64,000 nt of DNA from Bradyrhizobium sp. 21 (GCF_023073335.1 NZ_JADPJG010000031.1:73798-137797), one strand, 5' to 3'. Positions 8,020 to 16,125 are shown, counted from the first letter of the stretch. Translations and numbers: made by a program. The notes: generated by a model not told the origin, from the sequence alone.

Positions 8020-8430
8020 ATGGAATTCCTGATCTACTGGCTTTTCTTTGAGTTCATCGGACGTTCAATCGCGCGGTTTGTCATTCCGGCGCTATCGTTC
8101 GGCCGGGCGTATGTCCATCCGCTCAATGCGTCGCCCGAACACTTCAATTGGCTTGGCTATCGAAGGGACCAGGACCGTCGGATCGTGGTCGCGCGCGATG
8201 TTGCCGGCTTCATTTTTCGGATACCCGACTATTACGATGCCTGGCAGCTCTACAATTCAGATCCCGCTTGTTGGGAGCGATACTACAATCCGCCGCCCAC
8301 CGCACCCGAAGCGAAGGATACGTTGGTTCGCGATTCTGCGGCGCAGGCTGGCATTCCGAGCCGCAGGAATGTCTTTGAGTTACCCCGAGCCCGATCCCAG
8401 GTCGCCGTCCGCGAAAGGCAGCCCACCTGA
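8020..8430 (+). CDS. cargo protein with N-terminal membrane segment
   Basis: A 136-aa protein starting at ATG 8020. The N-terminus is hydrophobic (FLIYWLFFEFIGRSIARFVI). A core SFGRAYVHPLNASPEHFNWLGYRR matches the reassembled upstream pseudogene, so the two are tandem paralogues. The C-terminal half is Pro/Arg-rich and may itself be altered by a frameshift, since the paralogue ends in a membrane helix here. The function is unknown. Position suggests the product of the SOS module at 7660, possibly an immunity or envelope protein. Confidence 0.55.
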   Translation: MEFLIYWLFFEFIGRSIARFVIPALSFGRAYVHPLNASPEHFNWLGYRRDQDRRIVVARDVAGFIFRIPDYYDAWQLYNSDPACWERYYNPPPTAPEAKDTLVRDSAAQAGIPSRRNVFELPRARSQVAVRERQPT

Positions 8431-8586
8431 CCGAGCGTCCGGTAGCGGTCCAGCGGATATTCGTCGTTTGACCCGGATGCCCGCGACGGGACGCCGACGG
8501 GGCGCAGGGGCCCCCGAGGCTGGCGACGACCACAGTGCCGTCGCGCATCGCAATATCCACCAGCATTGCCAACCGAAAGCTCATTC

Positions 8587-9162
8587 ATGCCCAAAATGCC
8601 AATCTCCGAAGTGAAGGCGATGCTCGCCGCTGAGAAAGCCAATGCGCTCGCCGCAATATCGGCGGCGCGGCTTGCCGAAGAACGGGCTGACGCAATGGAC
8701 TATTATCTCGGTGACATGCGCAAGGACATGCCGGCGCAGGACGGCCGCTCGCGCGCGGTGTCGACCGACGTTGCCGACACCATCGAAGGCCTGATGCCAC
8801 AACTGATGGACATCTTCGCCGGCTCCGACGAGGTGGTGCGCTTCGAGCCCGTCGGTCCGGAAGACGTCGCCGCCGCGCAGCAAGAGACGGACTACGTCAA
8901 CCACGTCTTCATGCAGCAGAACGGCGGCTTCATGATCCTCTATTCCTTCGTCAAGGACGCGCTGCTGTCCAAGGCCGGAATCGTCAAGGTCTGGTGGGAG
9001 GAGCGCGAGGAGGAAAGCCGCGAGACCTACTACGATCTCACCGACGACCAATTCGCGCTGCTCGCCCAGGATGTCGCGGAATCGAACGGCGCAATGAAGA
9101 TCGTCGCGCACACGGCCCACAATGACGGCGCTGCGTCAGAGATGGCGGAAGCGACGAGTTGA
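8587..9162 (+). CDS. portal protein, N-terminal piece (gene split by insertion)
   Basis: 191 aa corresponding to the first quarter of a P22-type portal, the dodecameric ring through which DNA enters the head. Typical features are an acidic helical N-terminus, DIFAGSDEVVRFEPVG, and a Trp-rich strand IVKVWWEEREEE followed by TYYDLTDDQFALL. It ends abruptly after AHTAHNDGAASEMAEATS, and the rest resumes at 12161. The two pieces total 744 aa against 725 for P22 gp1, so little native sequence is lost. About 3 kb of cargo sits at the break. The ATG at 8587 is preferred over the TTG at 8566. Confidence 0.8.
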   Translation: MPKMPISEVKAMLAAEKANALAAISAARLAEERADAMDYYLGDMRKDMPAQDGRSRAVSTDVADTIEGLMPQLMDIFAGSDEVVRFEPVGPEDVAAAQQETDYVNHVFMQQNGGFMILYSFVKDALLSKAGIVKVWWEEREEESRETYYDLTDDQFALLAQDVAESNGAMKIVAHTAHNDGAASEMAEATS

Positions 9163-9742
9163 CGTGGTCGTAATTCAAAATCGCGAAATGTTGTTCTCGT
9201 TGACTGCGACGGCTGAGGCTCCATCAGCATCCTCAACGCGGCCGAACGACGCCAGGGAGCAAGGTTATGTTGACATCCTATTGACGATGTTCCCGTTGCG
9301 TCTATTGATATCACAGATAGCAGTAGGGCGCCAATACGCGTATTCGAGAGTGTCGCGCAACCATTATCCTTAGCCTTGTTTCTAGCGCAGAGCGACGAGT
9401 GCGACATTCCCAGTGAGGTGGAGATATGAGAATGCAAGCGATCATCACCTGGAGGACTAAGCGAATGCCGAGACGTCCGGTCGCGAGTGGTCTTCTTGTT
9501 GCTTGTGTTCGCCTTCATGACGTCCGGATGTTTCTGGTCCGGGCCATACTGAACAAGGGCAGTTTATCACATCGACGTGCGGCTCTCTCCCATCTAAAGC
9601 CGCATGACGTCGTCGTGCAGGCTTAGAGGCGCGACGCTCCCGACGAATAAGCAGGTGATTGCTCGCCCGGCTCACCGCCGCTCTTGGCCCGCTCGCCTCG
9701 ATTGAAACGAACTCCTTTGAAGCGGGCTTCATCAAGAAGGAC
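9163..9742 (+). other. non-core stretch with lipoprotein-like remnant
   Basis: About 580 bases without a convincing intact gene. It is less GC-rich than the portal sequence on either side. It holds a degenerate LexA-type promoter (9281-9308). Near 9500-9565 lies a short reading frame with a lipoprotein-like signal (VVFLLLVFAFMTSGC) that stops 7 codons later and continues in another frame to ~9606. This looks like a frameshifted small lipoprotein gene. Confidence 0.4.
9281..9308 (+). promoter_or_regulatory. degenerate SOS-type promoter (cargo module 2)
   Basis: TTGACG (9281-9286) is followed by GTTCCCGTTGCGTCT (9289-9303) and TATTGA. The layout matches the promoters at 7660 and 16458, but the second LexA half-site is GTCT rather than GTTC. 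Binding by LexA is doubtful. I read it as a decayed copy of the same cargo promoter. Confidence 0.3.
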
Positions 9743-10375
9743 ATGACGACCATGAACGTACGGGGCATCCTTAGGACGGCGGTGGGCATCTCCATTGCTT
9801 TGTTTTGGTTCTCCATGGAGCCCTGCGCGGCCCAGGAAGAAATCAAGCTGACGAAATCCATCACCATGTTGCCCGATCGACCGTCGGGAATCCAGATGAT
9901 AACCAAGTTCTGGAACGAGGAGCACACTCAGAACAGTCACTTCGTTCTGACGTTCCTCACATCGGCCGAGCTTCCTGCGGTACGAAGCTATCTCGAGCGC
10001 GTGCAAGGTTTTGCGGCTGAAAAGCCGGTCGATTTTACGCTGTGGGAGGGCGCAGACTGCAGTTTCTTCCAGACACTCGTGTTCCGGGTTCGAACCAAAA
10101 ATGGTCCCAGGCTTGTTGTAGGTAGAGCCGCACGAACAGGGGAGGCGTTCGTCAACGGGCAATTGGTGAAGTCTCTGGGTGATCCCAGCGAGCAACGAAT
10201 CCAGATCTTTGTTCCGAAGCGGTCCGAGACGGACGATCCCGGCAAGTCGACTCTGTGGCTTGATCCCGTGGCTGAGATCGTCACCAAGCAAAAGCTATGC
10301 ACGGTCGAAGAGGTTCGGCAAGCGATCCGAGCCTTCGTGCGCGAGCACATGGCGACACTCACGTCGCAGCAATAG
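9743..10375 (+). CDS. secreted protein, possible periplasmic immunity protein
   Basis: A 210-aa protein whose ATG at 9743 follows an AAGAAGGA ribosome-binding site. An N-terminal signal peptide (ILRTAVGISIALFWFSM..CAAQ) predicts export. The mature part is mixed alpha/beta with three Cys residues and no recognised domain. It sits in the cargo inserted in the portal gene, 19 bases before a gene for a lysozyme-like protein. By analogy with effector/immunity pairs it could protect the periplasm from that neighbour, which is inference only. Confidence 0.6.
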   Translation: MTTMNVRGILRTAVGISIALFWFSMEPCAAQEEIKLTKSITMLPDRPSGIQMITKFWNEEHTQNSHFVLTFLTSAELPAVRSYLERVQGFAAEKPVDFTLWEGADCSFFQTLVFRVRTKNGPRLVVGRAARTGEAFVNGQLVKSLGDPSEQRIQIFVPKRSETDDPGKSTLWLDPVAEIVTKQKLCTVEEVRQAIRAFVREHMATLTSQQ

Positions 10376-10394
10376 ACTCTTTTGAGGTCTCGAA

Positions 10395-11546
10395 ATGGCA
10401 AAGGCGATATCCGCATCTCAGAACGGACTTAAGCGAGTTTATACAAATGACGATGGTTCGGTCACGGTGCTGGACGGCGGGGGGAGGAATTGGCGCAATA
10501 ACAATCCCGGCAACATAAAGTACGGCGATAATGCTAAGGCCGCCGGAGCGATCGGACGGGACAATGAGGGTTTTGCGATTTTCCCCGACTATCAATCCGG
10601 CCTCCAGGGAATGCTAAATGTCCTCAAGAGGAGATATGGCAATTCCACCATCGATCAGGCGATGCAAAACTATGCGCCGCAGAGCGAAAATGACACCACC
10701 AGGTACACAGCATTTCTGAAGGAGAGAGTTGGCGTTCCTGATAGCACCTTGATCAGGGATTTTACGCCGGACGAACTCGACCGCCTTGTGAGCGGCATCC
10801 CAATCTACGAAGGATGGCGGGCGGGGGCGGTCACTGGTCCGGATCCCAATATGGGAGGGCCAGCTCAACGCGCGGGAGTCCGTGCCGATCCATTTCAGCG
10901 AGGTGGAAGAGCTGTCCCATATTTGGCACAGGCTCAGACCGCGGAGCCGGCGTTCGGTGCAACGAGCTGGCCGTCGCATCCGGCTTCGCCCAACGAGTTG
11001 TCGCCGGATGACGCCCGTCGGTTTGCCGGAGCGCAAGGCACCGCGCCGATCCCATTTGTAGACGGCGCGACACGGGCCCAACAGGCACTCGACAATTCGC
11101 TTCCCGCTCCGGGAGCTTCGCCCTGGGACCTTTCCGATCGCTTCGGCAATTGGCGCGGCCTCGGTGGCGTGTTCGGGGCGGCGAGCTCAGGCGGAAATAG
11201 TGGCCTTGGCCGAACCGACGGCGGCAACGGTCTCGGCGTGAGCAACGAGCGATCTGCGCGGATGAACGTCGATCCCTCCACGCCGGTGCAGCGTAGGACG
11301 GCATCGGAGATCAGCGGCGGCACGCTGCCGCTTCCACCCGCGCGGTTTCCGCTTGAGGCATTGCTCGCGCCTGACCCCAGTGGCGGATTGAACGAATGGG
11401 CGTCGTTCTCGCGCGGGAGGAGCACGCCTTCTGCGCGAGGTGCCGCTATCTCAGTCCCAGGGATCGAGCCGTCCAATCCTGATCAGGCATCCGCCGGCGG
11501 ACTGCTGGGCCTGATCCAGGACTACATGCGCAACAACGGCTACTAG
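10395..11546 (+). CDS. NNNPGNI-domain (lysozyme-like / virion structural P5-type) cargo protein
   Basis: A 383-aa protein. The N-terminal ~140 residues carry RNNNPGNIKYG (34-44), FAIFPDYQSGLQGM and NYAPQSENDTTRYTAFL. These are typical of a phage structural protein/lysozyme-like domain thought to act on or bind peptidoglycan. The remaining ~240 residues are Pro/Gly/Ser-rich and disordered, with a Phe-Pro motif (RFPLEALLAPD) and the terminal IQDYMRNNGY. Part of this tail is duplicated as a pseudogene at 11785-12101. It lies in the portal-splitting insertion behind a signal-peptide gene. Likely a virion-associated or secreted effector; the enzymatic activity is unproven. Confidence 0.65.
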   Translation: MAKAISASQNGLKRVYTNDDGSVTVLDGGGRNWRNNNPGNIKYGDNAKAAGAIGRDNEGFAIFPDYQSGLQGMLNVLKRRYGNSTIDQAMQNYAPQSENDTTRYTAFLKERVGVPDSTLIRDFTPDELDRLVSGIPIYEGWRAGAVTGPDPNMGGPAQRAGVRADPFQRGGRAVPYLAQAQTAEPAFGATSWPSHPASPNELSPDDARRFAGAQGTAPIPFVDGATRAQQALDNSLPAPGASPWDLSDRFGNWRGLGGVFGAASSGGNSGLGRTDGGNGLGVSNERSARMNVDPSTPVQRRTASEISGGTLPLPPARFPLEALLAPDPSGGLNEWASFSRGRSTPSARGAAISVPGIEPSNPDQASAGGLLGLIQDYMRNNGY

Positions 11547-11784
11547 GACGACCTGGCTGACTTGCTGACAAACAGCGGGGCACATACGTTTGGGTCGAGA
11601 GGTCTGCCACCAAGAGGAAGTCATGGGATCTCTTTTCGGAGTTCTGACGCTCCGCAGATTCCAAGACCATAGATGTCGGCGGGCCGCTATCAAAAATTCT
11701 GTTTTATCGCGGGCGGCCGGCTCAGGGCGCTCTGTTTATTCAGAACGAGTACGTAGGTACGCTCTACATTGGAATAGGACGTGA

Positions 11785-12101
11785 TTGACGAGTTCGTCAG
11801 CGCTGTTGTCAAGACCTGACATGCGCGGCGGAAGTGCTCGCGGTCGGTCGAGCTCGCCGTCGATCCCGCCAGTGCGATTTCCGCTCGAGGCGCTGCTTGT
11901 GCCGGAGCGCGATCGTGCATTGGACCAATGGACCTCGTCCTCGCTGCGGAGAGACGCATCCGCCCACGCAACGCGCTTTCGCCGGTCTCGCGTGCCAGGG
12001 ACCCCTCGATCACACAGGACGATCCATCCAATCTCGATCGGCCGCCGGTCGGCGGACCACTCAGCATGATCCAGGACTACATGCGCAATAGCGGCTTTTA
12101 G
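11785..12101 (+). pseudogene. decayed duplicate of the 10395 gene's C-terminal tail
   Basis: One frame reads PPVRFPLEALLVPERDRALDQW, paralogous to PPARFPLEALLAPD...LNEW in the upstream gene. After a frame change it ends MIQDYMRNSGF, against LIQDYMRNNGY. No matching N-terminal domain precedes it. The 238 bases before it (11547-11784) hold only an orphan frame ending YVGTLYIGIGRD, without a start. This suggests tail-to-tail recombination or replacement of effector modules, leaving a spare tail. Confidence 0.55.
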
Positions 12102-12160
12102 CCGCTGCTGCGTTTCTGCCGCCAATCCACACGCGGCAAAACCTGAAAGTTCAATCAAAC

Positions 12161-13822
12161 ATGCCCGTTCCCTTGCTAGCCCCGGCGCCGCCCGCGCCGA
12201 TGGGGTCTCCTGTCACGCATGACGTCACCATCGTCACCACGCGCAAGCTTGCGCAGGCGCGGGTGATGGGCGTGCCGCCCGAAGAATTCGGCATCGAGCG
12301 CGGCGCACGCAGCATCCGCGACTGCAACTATTGTTTCCACGAAGTTGTCACCAAGACCGAAGCGCAGTTGATCGCGGAAGGTTTTGATGCCGGCCAGATC
12401 AGGGCGCTGCGGCCGCACACCGGCACGACCGAGATCGAGACACTGGCGCGCGACACGGTGGAAGAACATCTGTCGGCGACCGCTGGTGGGGCAAGCGCCA
12501 ATACGGCCGCGCGGCTGGTGCGCATCACCGAGCATTATGTGCGGATGGATTTTGAGGGCTCGGGCCGTCCCTGTCTCTACCAGGTCATCACCGGTGGCGA
12601 CCAGGCCGAGATTCTGCGCAAGGACGGCAAGGACTGCATCACGCCGTTCGACGAGATGCCGTTTGCCGCCACCACGCCGGTGCCGGTGACGCATCGTTTC
12701 TTCGGCCGCTCGATCGCCGACCTCGTGATGCCGTTGCAGCGCGAGAAGACGGCCCTCAAGCGCGGTGCGCTGGACAACCTCTATCTGCACAACAACCCGC
12801 GCGTCGAGGTCGCCGAGCAGAACGCCGGGCCGAACACGCTCGACGACCTTCTGGTGTCGCGGCCCGGCGGCGTGGTCCGCACCAAGACGGCGGGCGGGCT
12901 GAACTGGCAGGTGGTGCCTGACATCACCACGTCGATCTATCCGATGCTGCAATATATCGACGCCGAGCTTGAGATCCGCACCGGCCTCGGCAAGCAGACG
13001 CAGGGCATCGACGCCAATGCGTTGCAGAACCAGTCGGCGACCGCGGTCGCGCAGGTGTTCTCGGCCTCGCAGATGCGGATCAAGCTGATCGCACGCATCA
13101 TGGCCGAAGGTGTGCGCGATATTTTTGCACTGCTGCACGGCACGATCCGCAAGCACGGTCAGCGCGAGGAGACGGTGCGGTTGCGCAACGCCTGGGTCGA
13201 GGTCAATCCGCGCAACTGGAAGACGCGCGACGACATGACCATCAATGTCGGGCTAGGCGCCGGCGGCAAGGCGCAGCAGTTCGCCCAGACCATGGCGATC
13301 GCCAACGTCCAGAAGGAGCTGCTCGCCGGCGGCAAGATCAACCTCGTCGGCGACCAGCAGCTCTACAACACGGCCGCAGAGCTGACCCGGATTATGGGGC
13401 ATCGCAACCCCGACCAGTTCTTTAACGATCCCATGGCCGTCAATCCGCAAACCGGGCAGTTGCTAAACCCACCGCCGTCACCGCCGCAGCCGCCGCCCGA
13501 TCCAAAGCTATTGGCCTTACAGGCGCGGGCGCAGGTTGACGCCGCGTTCGCAGCGCACCAGGCGCAGCTCCAGCAACAAAAGGCGCAGAACGACGCGATC
13601 CATCTCCAGGTCAAGACGCAAGGGGAAATCGAGCTCGCCAAGATCAAGGCCGCCCTCGACGCCAAGATGACCGTGCTGGAGACGCATCTGAAGGCGGCGA
13701 TCGACGTCGGGAAAGTGCAGCGTTCATATCCGCCTGGCGCGCGGCAAGCGAGAGACGGCCACCATTATCTGCCGGACTCCGACCGTCCCGGGAAATATCT
13801 GCTGGTCGTTCACCATGGCTGA
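12161..13822 (+). CDS. portal protein, C-terminal piece
   Basis: 553 aa completing the P22-type portal begun at 8587. Recognisable portal sequence starts at about residue 18 (THDVTIVTTRKLAQARVMG) and includes NQSATAVAQVFSASQMRIKLIARIMAE and a Gln/Ala-rich helical barrel (~residues 460-525). The first ~12 residues are Pro-rich and may be read-in. Without the N-terminal 191 aa a ring would probably not form, unless both pieces are made and associate. The last ~65 codons before residue 521 are duplicated at 15748-15944. The 3' end overlaps a cargo ORF beginning at 13815. Confidence 0.8.
   Translation: MPVPLLAPAPPAPMGSPVTHDVTIVTTRKLAQARVMGVPPEEFGIERGARSIRDCNYCFHEVVTKTEAQLIAEGFDAGQIRALRPHTGTTEIETLARDTVEEHLSATAGGASANTAARLVRITEHYVRMDFEGSGRPCLYQVITGGDQAEILRKDGKDCITPFDEMPFAATTPVPVTHRFFGRSIADLVMPLQREKTALKRGALDNLYLHNNPRVEVAEQNAGPNTLDDLLVSRPGGVVRTKTAGGLNWQVVPDITTSIYPMLQYIDAELEIRTGLGKQTQGIDANALQNQSATAVAQVFSASQMRIKLIARIMAEGVRDIFALLHGTIRKHGQREETVRLRNAWVEVNPRNWKTRDDMTINVGLGAGGKAQQFAQTMAIANVQKELLAGGKINLVGDQQLYNTAAELTRIMGHRNPDQFFNDPMAVNPQTGQLLNPPPSPPQPPPDPKLLALQARAQVDAAFAAHQAQLQQQKAQNDAIHLQVKTQGEIELAKIKAALDAKMTVLETHLKAAIDVGKVQRSYPPGARQARDGHHYLPDSDRPGKYLLVVHHG
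13526..13722 (+). repeat. direct repeat A, portal 3' segment
   Basis: Aligns to 15748-15944 at a constant offset of 2222 bases. From 13559 on the match is nearly identical, and it is more diverged upstream of that. It encodes the AHQAQLQQQKAQNDA...LKAAID segment of the portal. Together with copy B it brackets the toxin and its candidate immunity genes. Similarity ends sharply at GTGCAGCG. Confidence 0.8.
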
Positions 13823-13994
13823 TTATTCTCTGGTGCCGGTCGAGCATCAGCCGGACTTCGAGAATGCCTCTCTCGTTCCGGTCGACCACGATCCGTTCAG
13901 TGATAGCGGCGTAACGCAGCAGGCGCCGAGCCCGCAAGCGCAGGCGCAACAGGCGCAGACTCCGCCGGCGCAGCCCTCAGCAAGCGCAGACTAA
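13815..13994 (+). CDS. N-terminal leader of the toxin (59 aa, separated by a frameshift)
   Basis: The ATG at 13815 lies inside the end of the portal ORF. It encodes two tandem motifs, SLVPVEHQPDF (5-15) and SLVPVDHDPF (19-28), followed by a Gln/Pro/Ala linker and a stop at 13992. The linker continues naturally in the next frame (QQAQTKQPAMGAS) into the toxin ORF at 14005, so a one-base change near 13977 probably split one gene. The repeated SLVPV motif may be a sorting or packaging signal, which is speculation. Confidence 0.55.
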   Translation: MADYSLVPVEHQPDFENASLVPVDHDPFSDSGVTQQAPSPQAQAQQAQTPPAQPSASAD

Positions 13995-14004
13995 ACAGCC
14001 TGCG

Positions 14005-14880
14005 ATGGGAGCAAGCCGATCCGGTGCACCAATACTTGGCGTGGCAACAACAGACTCCACGGGATCTGCTGTCACGGCAGGGGCCAGTGACTTCTTCAGG
14101 TCCATCCCTCGCGGGGTCGTCTCTGGCTTCAATAGCGCGGCGAGCGCATTGGGACGCGCCACGCAGGCCGAGATGGGGCAAGACATCGACGCGCCGACTC
14201 CAGAACAGGGAATGCAGATTCTTGAGAAGGAAGTCACCGGACCAATGTACAGGCCGGAAGGCCGAGCGGGCCAATTCGGTGCATCAGTCGGGGAATTTCT
14301 CGGCAATCCCGCTTCCTATGTGGCGCCTGGAAGCGTGCCTCTCAAAGTCGGAGCGGCTGTGCTGGGAGGCCTGGGAAGCGAAGCCGGAGCCCAACTTGGC
14401 GAGGGGACTCCTTGGGAAGGACCTCTCCGATTCGCCGGCGGCGCGCTCGGCGTTCTCGGTCCGCACGGTGCAGCCAGGTTGGCAACGGGGGCGCGCGCCG
14501 CAGAAGAAGCGAGCGCAGCGCTTGGACCAGCGGCAGAATATGCGCCACGAACTTTCTATAGAGGCGATCAAGCCGGCCTTACGGAATTCCAGTCGCATGC
14601 CGCAAAAGTGGGAGGCCAAGCCTACTCCGAAGCGGTCTTGGCAAAAGGGAATAAGAACGACTTGATGACGAATCACTCGCTTGACAGCGCCAATCCTCCG
14701 TCTCCATATATCTCCGTAACCAGCGATCCTAACGTTGCCCGATCACACGGTGACACGACCTACCGGCTGCAATTGGCACCGGGCCGAGCAACTCCAAATC
14801 CATACAGCTTATATAGCGAAAGCGAGTACCTGGTTCCGCACTACATCTCACCGGACGAAATCAAAGGTACGCTTCCGTAG
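14005..14880 (+). CDS. ADP-ribosyltransferase-type polymorphic toxin
   Basis: 291 aa. The C-terminal ~110 residues have the R-S-E layout of mono-ADP-ribosyltransferase toxins: R186 in FYRGD, an STS-like strand SPYISVTSDP (S237), and an ExE pair E272/E274 in SESEYLVPHYISPDEI. The N-terminal part (~95-160) is Gly/Ala-rich and hydrophobic, as in membrane-crossing pre-toxin regions. The likely role is modification of a target-cell protein or nucleic acid with ADP-ribose from NAD. Two small genes follow at once and are candidate immunity genes. The 5' end is probably frameshifted from the leader at 13815, but an internal start at 14005 could still give the catalytic domain. The fold assignment is by motif only. 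Confidence 0.65.
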   Translation: MGASRSGAPILGVATTDSTGSAVTAGASDFFRSIPRGVVSGFNSAASALGRATQAEMGQDIDAPTPEQGMQILEKEVTGPMYRPEGRAGQFGASVGEFLGNPASYVAPGSVPLKVGAAVLGGLGSEAGAQLGEGTPWEGPLRFAGGALGVLGPHGAARLATGARAAEEASAALGPAAEYAPRTFYRGDQAGLTEFQSHAAKVGGQAYSEAVLAKGNKNDLMTNHSLDSANPPSPYISVTSDPNVARSHGDTTYRLQLAPGRATPNPYSLYSESEYLVPHYISPDEIKGTLP

Positions 14881-14893
14881 GTTCAGGTGCGAC

Positions 14894-15253
14894 ATGCCGA
14901 CATTTCGATCTCCTCCATCTCCTCCATTTCCAGCAATCATTCCGACGAAGAGTCTCAAGCTGTCTGCTGTGCCGAACGAATCAGAACCTTGGCCGGTCAT
15001 CGGACGCTTTGCGCTGACTTTTCATCCGTCCGAGGACGACCCATATAAGCTCAACTGGCGGGACTTGCCTGCCTTGTCAGCCGATAGCGGCCTGGTGCGG
15101 CTTCGGGCACACCTGTTTTTGGAGCAGCGGCGCTGGAACCATATGAGCCGCGTGCCTGATGCCGACGTCATGTTAGCCATCCGAAGGGTGGTTGCTCTCA
15201 TTCGCGCGATACTGTCGGAGCAAAGCAGAGATGCATCGGGGACCGAGGCATGA
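14894..15253 (+). CDS. candidate immunity/accessory protein of the ART module
   Basis: A 119-aa protein from ATG 14894, 13 bases after the toxin stop. Pro-rich start, then a folded region (WPVIGRFALTFHP, DPYKLNWRDLPAL) and an Arg-rich helical end. No signal peptide, so cytosolic. Its stop overlaps the next start (ATGA). The close spacing to a toxin suggests immunity or chaperone function, but the family is not recognised. Confidence 0.55.
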   Translation: MPTFRSPPSPPFPAIIPTKSLKLSAVPNESEPWPVIGRFALTFHPSEDDPYKLNWRDLPALSADSGLVRLRAHLFLEQRRWNHMSRVPDADVMLAIRRVVALIRAILSEQSRDASGTEA

Positions 15254-15729
15254 AATATCCGGCCCCCACTTGGCGAGGACTCATCCGCGCGGAAGCGCCA
15301 GGCTGGTTTGTGGATCGGATGGCACATTACACAGACCGGCAGAGGAGCTTTCTGGTCTACGAGCATGGGACTGCGGTTTTTGATAATGGCTCATCCGAGC
15401 CGGATATTGCTAAATGCAACGCGGCGTTGCTGGACGTCGTAACCCATGCGCCTGACTTTTCGGTCAGGCCAATGCGCGACGGTAACTTCGTCGTCGATTT
15501 CAAAGGGCCGGTATACGGCCTCGTCGATGGTGCGTTCTTTAAGCAGAATCGACAGCAGCTATCGCTAGATGCGAAGAAGCATGGTCTGTTTCCCACCGAG
15601 AAACTTTTGTATCCGAGTGAAGAGAGCGTTAGAGCTGGTGAGCATGTCATCGGTCTTTACGCACGCGCAAATCTGTTTCTGGATGTTGAGTGCCCGGTTG
15701 TTGTAGGACGGTTTACTCCGCCCATTTGA
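15250..15729 (+). CDS. candidate immunity protein of the ART module
   Basis: A 159-aa soluble acidic protein, translationally coupled to the preceding gene by an ATGA overlap. It is rich in aromatic and Gly-Asp turns (EHGTAVFDNGSSEPD, GYARANLFLDVECPVVVGRF-like ending) with no catalytic signature. This is the usual look of an orphan immunity protein behind a polymorphic toxin. It ends about 20 bases before direct repeat B. Confidence 0.55.
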   Translation: MKYPAPTWRGLIRAEAPGWFVDRMAHYTDRQRSFLVYEHGTAVFDNGSSEPDIAKCNAALLDVVTHAPDFSVRPMRDGNFVVDFKGPVYGLVDGAFFKQNRQQLSLDAKKHGLFPTEKLLYPSEESVRAGEHVIGLYARANLFLDVECPVVVGRFTPPI

Positions 15730-15747
15730 AACTTGCCGAAGAGCAGC

Positions 15748-15984
15748 CGGGCGCAAGCCGGCGCCGCGCTCGCCGCACGTCAGGCGCAGCTCCAGCAACA
15801 AAAGGCGCAGAACGACGCGGTCCATCTCCAGGTCAAGACGCAAGGGGAGATCGAGCTCGCCAAGATCAAAGCCGCCCTCGACGCCAAGATGACGGTGCTG
15901 GAGACGCATCTGAAGGCGGCGATCGATGCAGGGAAGGTGCAGCGCCGGTCAGATACGAAGATCGCGCTTTCGACGCGTATCTGA
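15748..15984 (+). pseudogene. direct repeat B: duplicated portal 3' fragment
   Basis: An open frame (AQAGAALAARQAQLQQQKAQ..LKAAIDAGKVQ) copies portal residues ~455-521. It then diverges after GTGCAGCG at 15944 and stops at 15984. It has no start, ribosome-binding site or independent domain. It is either the original portal tail left after insertion or a by-product of the recombination that brought in the toxin module. The stretch to 16125 holds no clear gene. Confidence 0.7.
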
Positions 15985-16125
15985 TGACGCTCAGTCAGGA
16001 GCAGAAGCTCCAGCACGCGCAGGAGCCTACCGGATGGATGTTGCCGAAGCGGCGCTCAATCTCGCCGCATCCGCCGCGCGCCACGATATGAAGACGCGAC
16101 GGCCGAACGAAAGAGGAGGAAACCA

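Noticed and set aside
12176..13156. 326-codon open frame on the minus strand
   Set aside because: Shadow of the portal C-terminal piece; composition is antisense-like and there is no ribosome-binding site.
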